6,073 bases of DNA from Candidatus Cloacimonadota bacterium (GTDB taxonomy: Bacteria > Cloacimonadota > Cloacimonadia > Cloacimonadales > TCS61), in the NCBI GenBank assembly GCA_029932755.1, contig JAOZPK010000120.1:1-6073 (forward strand). Direction: 5' to 3'. The notes under the pieces were generated by a model. That model did not search any database. It saw nothing but the letters and a program-made list of their open reading frames with translations, and was not told the DNA's origin. Positions within the stretch are counted from its first letter, which is position 1; each line of letters begins with the position of its first letter. Positions 1 through 4,915 of the stretch are shown here, piece by piece. A program made the translations under genes and the position numbers.

Positions 1-4
1 GGCA

Positions 5-1711
5 TTATTTTTCCAGAACAAAGAACAATCGTGAAAAGTTGGATTCAAGTATTTTAGGGTTGTGATCAATAAGATTTTCCTCATGATCAATGCAGTAAAT
101 TCCCTTTAATGTAAGTTCAGTACTATTTATCTGCTCTAATAAATCACTAACTCTGAATATTTTTTGTTTATGCTCTTCATCATATCTGGCAAATAAAAAT
201 CCTTTCTTCTTAAAAAAGGTAAGTTTGGATATCTGGGTATTATCAGAACTTTCATAATCACTTTCATGTATAAAAAGGTCATCTTTAATTTGTTCAATAT
301 TGATGAATCCATTAAAGTGTCTTTCACAATTTTTCGGGGTTGTAATATCAAATATGAAAATTCCTTTTTCAACGAGTGTATTATGAACATTATTAAGCAA
401 AAGCTCAACTTCATTTAGATTGTGTAAATAATTTAGGCTGTCAAATAGTAAAAGTGTAAGATTATATTTACATTTTGGAAGCTCATCCGTCATTTTTTGT
501 AATTTCAAATTTGGAGAGAAAGGTTTATTAGATGCTATCTTAAGCATTTCTGCTGAAATATCGGAAGCATCAACTTCGAGTCCTTTCTTAACAAGTAAGG
601 AAGATACATTTGCACTTCCACAGGCAAGTTCTAAAATTCTATCAGGGCTTTTACTACATATTTTATTGTATTGTGACAAAATAAAATCTACCCATTCTTC
701 GTAACCAACATGTTTCATGTAATTATCATAATATTCAGCAAAAATTCCATAATTATTGTTTGTAATTTCTTCTGATTTAGAGATCATTTTTTCCGCAAAA
801 CTTATTGCTTGTAGAAGACTTTTTTCTGAGGCGATACCTTTGCCGGCAATATCGTATGCTGTACCGTGATCTACCGAAGTGCGGATAAATGGCAGACCAA
901 GCGTAACATTTACTCCTTCATCGGCTGAGATCATTTTAAATGGTATTAATCCTTGATCGTGATAAGCAGAAATTATCATATCATAAGAAGTTGCTTTTGT
1001 GGCAAAGAAAGTATCAGCCGGATATGGGCCATCAATGTAAATATCTTCCTCTTCTAATTCCTTTAAAACCGAAGCTATAAGTTGATCTTCATTTCCAAAA
1101 GCACCATTTTCACCGGCATGAGGATTTACAGCCAGCATTGCTATTTTAGGATTTTCTATCATTTTGTTTGTTTCCCGGTATATTAATCTGAATTTAGGTT
1201 TTAACGAGTTTGATTTTAAATATTGTGAAACATCAGAAACAGCAATATGAGTAGTTAAAAGCGAGAGATTAAAATATGGACCCCAAAATGACATGATTAC
1301 ATTTGTAGTATTGGAGCTTGTTGCAAAGAATTCTGTGTGCCCAATAAAATTTGGTTTTGTATGACGAATTGCATCTTTACTTACAGGTGCAGTAACAACT
1401 GCTGCGAGTAGTTCGGAATTGAGATCGTTAGCACAACGGGATAAAATATCATAAGCTATCTTTCCGCTTTCCGCTGATGGTTTTCCTAATTTTATATTAT
1501 CACCGATTTCAATCCAATAGATTTTTTCAGGTGAAGTAGCTTTCTTTACATTATCAATTTTCACAACCGGATTACCATCATTGAATAAATTTAGTTTGCC
1601 ATAAACTATAAAAATTATTTTTTTTCGTAATTTTAAAAATCTAATAGCTTTTGAAGTAATTTCCGGACCTATTCCAGCCGGATCACCTGTTGTAATTGCT
1701 ATTATTTCCAT
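5..1711 (-). CDS. pdxA: PdxA-family 4-phosphohydroxythreonine dehydrogenase fused to a class I SAM methyltransferase
   Basis: A 568-residue two-domain protein. Residues 1-310 are a full PdxA domain, which in the family oxidises 4-phosphohydroxy-L-threonine with NAD(P)+ in pyridoxal phosphate synthesis. Visible motifs are the N-terminal TTGDPAGIGPEI, GHTEFFA (124-130), and metal-ligand histidines in TTHIAVSDV (H155), NPHAGE (H198) and AYHDQGL (H251). K259, N268 and R277 have the spacing of the E. coli substrate-phosphate residues, followed by LGLPFIRTSVDHGTA. After a roughly ten-residue linker (311-320), residues 321-568 form a class I methyltransferase: entry helices YGIFAEYYD...YEEWVDFI, SAM-binding motif I ILELACGSANVS (359-370), the acidic DASDIS (381-386), LLLFDSLNYL (420-429) and GIFIFDITTP (450-459). 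The start is supported by AGAGGAG (1714-1720) and by alignment to the usual PdxA N-terminus. Usual PdxA length is about 330 residues, so the fusion is unusual. The symbol applies to the first domain only. A PdxA paralogue acting on threonate- or erythronate-type phosphates is possible. The methyl acceptor is unknown. Confidence 0.93.
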   Translation of the reverse strand: MEIIAITTGDPAGIGPEITSKAIRFLKLRKKIIFIVYGKLNLFNDGNPVVKIDNVKKATSPEKIYWIEIGDNIKLGKPSAESGKIAYDILSRCANDLNSELLAAVVTAPVSKDAIRHTKPNFIGHTEFFATSSNTTNVIMSFWGPYFNLSLLTTHIAVSDVSQYLKSNSLKPKFRLIYRETNKMIENPKIAMLAVNPHAGENGAFGNEDQLIASVLKELEEEDIYIDGPYPADTFFATKATSYDMIISAYHDQGLIPFKMISADEGVNVTLGLPFIRTSVDHGTAYDIAGKGIASEKSLLQAISFAEKMISKSEEITNNNYGIFAEYYDNYMKHVGYEEWVDFILSQYNKICSKSPDRILELACGSANVSSLLVKKGLEVDASDISAEMLKIASNKPFSPNLKLQKMTDELPKCKYNLTLLLFDSLNYLHNLNEVELLLNNVHNTLVEKGIFIFDITTPKNCERHFNGFINIEQIKDDLFIHESDYESSDNTQISKLTFFKKKGFLFARYDEEHKQKIFRVSDLLEQINSTELTLKGIYCIDHEENLIDHNPKILESNFSRLFFVLEK

Positions 1712-1713
1712 AT

Positions 1714-1775
1714 CTCCTCTTTTACTTATAGTTTACATCTACATAATTTTCCCAAAAAAACACTCTATTTGTCAA
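1714..1775 (-). promoter_or_regulatory. Candidate promoter and RBS of the pdxA-methyltransferase gene
   Basis: On the minus strand a perfect TTGACA lies at 1775-1770. Downstream, the AT-rich AAAATT (1750-1745) is the best -10 match, with a long 19-nt spacer and only three of six consensus positions, so the -10 is weak. The ribosome-binding site AGAGGAG (1720-1714) is clear and sits two bases before the ATG. The -35 assignment is inferred from consensus only. Confidence 0.3.
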
Positions 1776-1835
1776 TTTATTTGTTGTCATAAAAATAATA
1801 AAGAATAATTTAGCAATGCATAGAAAATAATAAAA

Positions 1836-1863
1836 TATAATTCTGCATTATAAAAAGAGAGGA
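1836..1863 (+). promoter_or_regulatory. Candidate -10 box and RBS of the Memo-family gene
   Basis: A perfect TATAAT occurs at 1836-1841, which would start transcription about 20 nt before the ATG. No good -35 is present at normal spacing, so this may be an activator-dependent promoter or chance in an AT-rich stretch. The purine-rich AGAGAGGA (1856-1863), four bases before the ATG at 1868, is a convincing ribosome-binding site and fixes the start. Confidence 0.35.
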
Positions 1864-1867
1864 AATT

Positions 1868-2686
1868 ATGAACAGGAATCCTGTAGTTGCAGGTAGTTTT
1901 TATCCGGGAGATTCAAGTATTTTAAAAAATATGATCAATGATTATTTACAAAAAGCTATTATCAAAGATGATCAAAGAGATGTATTAGGTGTGATCTCAC
2001 CTCATGCAGGATACGTTTATTCAGGGCAATGTGCTGCATTTAGTTTTAATGCCTTGAAGAAAAAGGATTTTGACCTTGCTGTCATAATTGCACCAAGTCA
2101 CAGATTTGCAGATTTCGATTTTTCACTGGGCGATTATGACAAATACCTAACTCCCCTGGGTGGAGTTAAAGTTGCTAAAGATATTGTTAAAGAATTAAAA
2201 GATAAGTATAATATGGGAACAAGTTATTATGCAAATAATATTGAACATTCTCTGGAAGTGCAATTACCTTTTCTACAGCAAATAAAACCGGATGCAAAGT
2301 TAGTTCCGATACTATTGGGAGAGCAAAATGCTAAGAATAGCAAACGATTAGCCAGTATCCTGACAGAATGTTTCAAAGATCGTTTAGATAAAACCGTTTT
2401 TATAATTAGCAGTGATCTGAGTCATTATCATAATAATAGAATTGCAACTGAGATGGATAAAGAATTAAGTGAAAATTTTGAAGATTTGAATATTAATAAA
2501 ATGAAAGAAGATTTCCAATTGAACAAGATCGAAGCATGTGGTATGGGAGGGGTTCTAACCTTAATGAATCTTGCTAAAGAACTTAAATATATTGGAATTA
2601 CAAATCTTGATTATAGAAATTCTGGTGAAGTGAGTGGTGACTATAAGCAAGTTGTTGGTTATCTATCTAGTTGTGTGTATAAATAA
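1868..2686 (+). CDS. Memo-family protein (AmmeMemoRadiSam system protein B)
   Basis: A 272-residue cytoplasmic protein of the Memo family, a fold related to non-haem iron class III extradiol dioxygenases. The characteristic blocks are all present: RNPVVAGSFYPGD at the N-terminus, SPHAGYVYSG (H46), APSHR (H78), EHSLEVQLPFL (127-137), SSDLSHYH (D183, H186), EACGMGG (C224) and the C-terminal SGDYKQVVGYLS. H46, H78, H186 and C224 correspond in order to the putative metal-site residues of human MEMO1 (H49, H81, H192, C244). Length is normal for the family. In many prokaryotes Memo is linked to an AMMECR1 domain and a radical SAM enzyme; neither is next to it here. The biochemical role in bacteria is not established to my knowledge. 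It is divergent from the pdxA fusion and followed by tRNA genes, so it is probably monocistronic. Confidence 0.93.
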   Translation: MNRNPVVAGSFYPGDSSILKNMINDYLQKAIIKDDQRDVLGVISPHAGYVYSGQCAAFSFNALKKKDFDLAVIIAPSHRFADFDFSLGDYDKYLTPLGGVKVAKDIVKELKDKYNMGTSYYANNIEHSLEVQLPFLQQIKPDAKLVPILLGEQNAKNSKRLASILTECFKDRLDKTVFIISSDLSHYHNNRIATEMDKELSENFEDLNINKMKEDFQLNKIEACGMGGVLTLMNLAKELKYIGITNLDYRNSGEVSGDYKQVVGYLSSCVYK

Positions 2687-2687
2687 T

Positions 2688-2716
2688 TTGACAAGAAAAC
2701 CATAAGTTCGGATTTT
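2688..2716 (+). promoter_or_regulatory. Candidate promoter of the tRNA operon
   Basis: A perfect TTGACA (2688-2693) begins two bases after the Memo stop codon. It is followed at 17-nt spacing by GATTTT (2711-2716), a weak -10 matching three of six positions. Predicted initiation near 2723 falls just before the mature 5' end of tRNA-Gly at 2731. The position and spacing fit well; the -10 is the uncertain part. Confidence 0.45.
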
Positions 2717-2730
2717 GCTTTTTGAAGTGA

Positions 2731-2805
<75 letters not shown>

Positions 2806-2816
2806 TTTTGAATTTT

Positions 2817-2890
2817 GGCGACATCGCCAAGTGGTAAGGCAATGGTCTGCAAAATCATTATCCCCAGTTCGAATCTGGGTGTCGCCTCCA
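2817..2890 (+). tRNA. tRNA-Cys (anticodon GCA)
   Basis: A complete cloverleaf. The acceptor GGCGACA (2817-2823) pairs with TGTCGCC (2880-2886), then discriminator U, as expected for cysteine tRNA, and an encoded CCA. Short D stem GCC/GGC, anticodon stem ATGGT/ATCAT with loop CTGCAAA and anticodon GCA at 2849-2851, T stem CCCAG/CTGGG with loop TTCGAAT. Confidence 0.97.
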
Positions 2891-2920
2891 TATTGTGCGT
2901 TCTGAGTGACTCAAGTTCTT

Positions 2921-3007
2921 GCCGGAGTGGTGGAATTGGTAGACACAAGGGACTTAAAATCCCTCGATCTTTGGGTCGTGCCGGTTCAAGTCCGGCCTCT
3001 GGTACCA
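2921..3007 (+). tRNA. tRNA-Leu (anticodon UAA)
   Basis: A class II tRNA with a long variable arm. The acceptor GCCGGAG (2921-2927) pairs with CTCTGGT (2997-3003) using two G-U pairs, then discriminator A, as expected for leucine, and an encoded CCA. Anticodon stem AGGGA/TCCCT, loop CTTAAAA, anticodon TAA at 2955-2957. The variable arm is 2965-2979 and the T arm GCCGG/CCGGC with loop TTCAAGT. It follows tRNA-Cys by 30 nt and is probably cotranscribed. Confidence 0.97.
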
Positions 3008-3012
3008 AATAG

Positions 3013-3042
3013 AAACGCTAACCTTTTTGGTTAGCGTTTTTT
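3013..3042 (+). terminator. Intrinsic terminator of the tRNA operon
   Basis: The perfect 11-bp stem AAACGCTAACC (3013-3023) pairs with GGTTAGCGTTT (3029-3039) around a five-T loop. The stem runs into a six-T tract at 3037-3042. It starts six bases after the tRNA-Leu CCA. It should act mainly on plus-strand transcription, because the opposite strand has only a short T run after the stem. Confidence 0.92.
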
Positions 3043-3076
3043 ATTTATATAATTTCAGTTATTAATTTTAATATAA

Positions 3077-3106
3077 TTGACAATTCAATATCAAAAAAAA
3101 TATTAA
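3077..3106 (+). promoter_or_regulatory. Candidate promoter of the small membrane protein gene
   Basis: TTGACA (3077-3082, perfect -35) is followed at 18-nt spacing by TATTAA (3101-3106, four of six matches to the -10 consensus). Predicted initiation is near 3113, about 20 nt before the ATG at 3135. The terminator just upstream makes a dedicated promoter likely. Confidence 0.5.
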
Positions 3107-3134
3107 TCAAGAAAATAGAATAAGCTGGAAAGAA

Positions 3135-3626
3135 ATGAAGGAAAACTCACATAAGACATTAAAACATTATATTCATCTTCGTTTAGGAAGTGGAAGTATT
3201 CATGATATCCTGAAATCGATGTTTGTTAAAGCGTTTCAGGCAAAGTCAGCTAAAGAGTTTTGGAATTATTGGAATCCTGTATTTGGTTACTACATGTTGT
3301 TCTATTTTTACAAGCCACTAACAAACAAAGTTCCAAGGGCAATACGAGTGATTGCCACATTTACTGTTTCCGGTTTTTTTCTGCATGATCTTCTATTTTG
3401 GTGGCCTTTTTGCTGGGTGATAGCATATAAAACTCATTTTCCTTTGGGAACGATATGGTTTATATTTCTGGCAATTATAATGTTATTATTAGAAAAAATA
3501 GGCTTTAGTACCGAAAAATATTCACCTGAAATCAGAGTATTGGTAAATTTTATTTATTTAAGTTTTGCTTTGGGTCTAACTCTGTTAGTGGCAGGTGGCA
3601 TTAAACTGTTTATTCATTATTGCTAG
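3135..3626 (+). CDS. Small polytopic membrane protein, MBOAT-like motifs, function unknown
   Basis: A 163-residue inner-membrane protein. The N-terminal ~40 residues are basic and soluble. Hydrophobic stretches follow at about 48-60, 68-88, 104-121 and 135-160. Two blocks recall the C-terminal catalytic half of membrane-bound O-acyltransferases. EFWNYWNP (41-48) followed by a Tyr-rich YFYKPL resembles the FWxxW...YxYxPL pattern. SGFFLHD (79-85, H84) resembles the SGxxH motif holding the MBOAT histidine. The protein is far shorter than a usual MBOAT (about 400-500 residues), so it is either a compact relative or an unrelated family with convergent motifs. The ATG at 3135 has only a weak ribosome-binding site (GGAAAGA, 3127-3133), and no better in-frame start is nearby. 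The gene stands alone between the tRNA terminator and a convergent operon. Coding is convincing; function is an inference from two short motifs. Confidence 0.8.
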   Translation: MKENSHKTLKHYIHLRLGSGSIHDILKSMFVKAFQAKSAKEFWNYWNPVFGYYMLFYFYKPLTNKVPRAIRVIATFTVSGFFLHDLLFWWPFCWVIAYKTHFPLGTIWFIFLAIIMLLLEKIGFSTEKYSPEIRVLVNFIYLSFALGLTLLVAGGIKLFIHYC

Positions 3627-3631
3627 TTCTA

Positions 3632-4435
3632 TTACTTTAAATTATTCACATGTTGCATAAATAATTGCACTCTATCACCAGAAACTGCATTTTTCCAATT
3701 TCCATCCTTTTTGAAATATGAACCAATAATAAAGCCGTCGGCAAGATTCCAATATTTTTCAATATTATTAATTGTAATTCCAGAACCTATCAAGAATGGA
3801 AAACCATGGGTTTTATTAACTTTTTGTAACTCATTTATATCTGCTTCTTCAGAAGTCAATCTGCCTGTGATGATGATTCCATCTGCAAGAAAAAATTTGC
3901 AAGCTTCTGCAAAATCCGATATATAAAGATCAGATGTTATAGAATGTGAGGAATGCTTCTTTTTAATATCAGCAAATACAGCAATATCTTCAGCTCCGAT
4001 CATTTTTCTATATCGCATAAGCTCTCCTGCGCAGGCATTCATCAATCCCTCATCTGCAATATGTGAATATACAAACCCTTCTACACGGATAAATTCGCAT
4101 CCGGTAGCCTGTGCAACTGCCAGCGCTTCCAAATTGACTCCAGCCAATATCTGAACACCACATGGAATAGAAATATTCTTTTTTATTTCACTAGCAATTG
4201 CTGTCATCGAAGCAGTTATTTCGGGTCCAACATTTCGGTTCAGATACGGCACATCGTGCATATTTTCCAGGATAATAGCATCTAACCCATTTTGCTCATA
4301 TAAAATTGCTTCCTGAACTGCTTTAGTAATTATTTGTGAGATACTATATTTATTATTCGGTGTACCGGGAAGCGCATCAACATGGATCATACCAATTATC
4401 ATTTTTTTCTTTTGCAATTTATCAATAAAATTCAT
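3632..4435 (-). CDS. BtpA/SgcQ-family TIM-barrel protein
   Basis: A 267-residue soluble protein of the BtpA family, predicted beta/alpha barrel. Family blocks in order: IGMIHVDALPGTP (14-26), GLDAIILENMHDVPY (50-64), GVQILAGVN (93-101), FIRVEGFVYSHIADEG (115-130), FADIKKKH (154-161), DGIIITG (185-191), FLIGSGIT (214-221) and DGFIIGSYFKKDG (233-245). Length is normal. BtpA was named for photosystem I accumulation in cyanobacteria, but the family is common in non-photosynthetic bacteria, including E. coli SgcQ in a sugar-PTS operon; I know of no assigned reaction. It is last in a minus-strand operon behind a four-helix membrane protein and a solute:Na+ symporter, which suggests a role in metabolising the imported compound. 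The start is fixed by AGAAGGA (4441-4447), which overlaps the stop codon of the preceding gene. Confidence 0.92.
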   Translation of the reverse strand: MNFIDKLQKKKMIIGMIHVDALPGTPNNKYSISQIITKAVQEAILYEQNGLDAIILENMHDVPYLNRNVGPEITASMTAIASEIKKNISIPCGVQILAGVNLEALAVAQATGCEFIRVEGFVYSHIADEGLMNACAGELMRYRKMIGAEDIAVFADIKKKHSSHSITSDLYISDFAEACKFFLADGIIITGRLTSEEADINELQKVNKTHGFPFLIGSGITINNIEKYWNLADGFIIGSYFKKDGNWKNAVSGDRVQLFMQHVNNLK

Positions 4436-4440
4436 CTTAA

Positions 4441-4448
4441 TCCTTCTA
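4441..4448 (-). promoter_or_regulatory. RBS of the BtpA-family gene overlapping the upstream stop codon
   Basis: On the minus strand the TAG stop of the 126-residue gene (4448-4446) shares bases with AGAAGGA (4447-4441), five bases before the ATG at 4435. Ribosomes terminating on the first gene would occupy the second gene's initiation site, so translational coupling is likely. Confidence 0.7.
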
Positions 4449-4826
4449 TATTTTCCAATCTTTTCTTACGCATTTACAGAACCCGTGGTAGATTGCACAA
4501 ATTCCACCAAGAGTTGCAAAGAATCCCCAGAACAAAGGCATCGCAAAAAGGTATATAATTTTTAATTCACCTGTTTTTTCAATTTCCTTTGCTATTAATG
4601 GAACATAATAAATTCCAGCTGTTAATAACATCATGCCAGCAACTACGGTCATATGTCCAAAAATAATTGTTCCATAACGATTATTTACAAATTTTGAGAT
4701 GATCAATCCGGCTCCAATTAAAATTTTAATTATTGCCCAAAGATACATGCTAATAATTAAATGATAAATACCAAATGCTAAAAGCCCTAATCCTAAGATC
4801 AGCCCTACAATTCCGCTTGATTTCAT
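4446..4826 (-). CDS. Four-helix small membrane protein, function unknown
   Basis: A 126-residue, strongly hydrophobic protein with predicted transmembrane segments at about 5-25, 27-46, 53-76 and 89-115. Short basic loops and a cytoplasmic-looking tail, CKCVRKDWKI, contain a CxC cysteine pair. I do not recognise the family. The start is supported by a near-perfect ribosome-binding site, AGAAGGAG (4833-4840), six bases before the ATG. It lies 52 nt after the symporter and 10 nt before the BtpA-family gene, so it is probably translated from the same mRNA. It could be an accessory subunit or an unrelated membrane protein; nothing in the sequence decides between these. Confidence 0.8.
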   Translation of the reverse strand: MKSSGIVGLILGLGLLAFGIYHLIISMYLWAIIKILIGAGLIISKFVNNRYGTIIFGHMTVVAGMMLLTAGIYYVPLIAKEIEKTGELKIIYLFAMPLFWGFFATLGGICAIYHGFCKCVRKDWKI

Positions 4827-4846
4827 TTTTATCTCCTTCTAATTTA

Positions 4847-4915
4847 CCACTAAGAACGCTAAGAAATGCCAAGATTGTCTATGTTTTTCTTTGTGTTTCT
4901 TCATGAACTTCGTGG
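4847..4915. repeat. Imperfect palindromic repeat, CCACGAAG type
   Basis: Two 28-nt arms face each other, 4847-4874 and 4888-4915, identical at 19 of 28 positions when one is reverse-complemented. They are separated by a 13-nt loop. Each arm starts CCACKAAG and contains further AAGAAA and AAGA blocks, giving a roughly 9-12 nt internal rhythm. The right arm is coding: on the minus strand it encodes the last residues of the symporter, whose stop codon lies in the loop (4879-4881). The left arm is in the spacer before the next gene. There is no T tract, so it does not look like a simple intrinsic terminator. Similar CACGAAG-rich intergenic repeats are, from memory, common in some environmental bacterial genomes. 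Confidence 0.7.

Noticed and set aside
136..414. Open frame of 92 codons on the minus strand
   Set aside because: It is an out-of-frame shadow within the methyltransferase domain, which has recognisable motifs in its own frame.
1815..1849. Inverted AATGCA/TGCATT flanking the TATAAT box, as a possible operator
   Set aside because: The arms are only six bases with a 23-nt gap in AT-rich DNA, which is expected by chance.
2921..3007. tRNA-Leu as an integration site of a mobile element
   Set aside because: No second copy of the tRNA 3' end and no integrase gene are visible in the window. A terminator follows immediately, as in an ordinary tRNA operon.
2815..3012. Open frame of 65 codons on the plus strand across tRNA-Cys and tRNA-Leu
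   Set aside because: It coincides with the two tRNA genes and has no ribosome-binding site or protein-like composition of its own.
3711..3926. Open frame of 71 codons on the plus strand
   Set aside because: It is antisense to the conserved C-terminal half of the BtpA-family gene, with no sign of independent coding.
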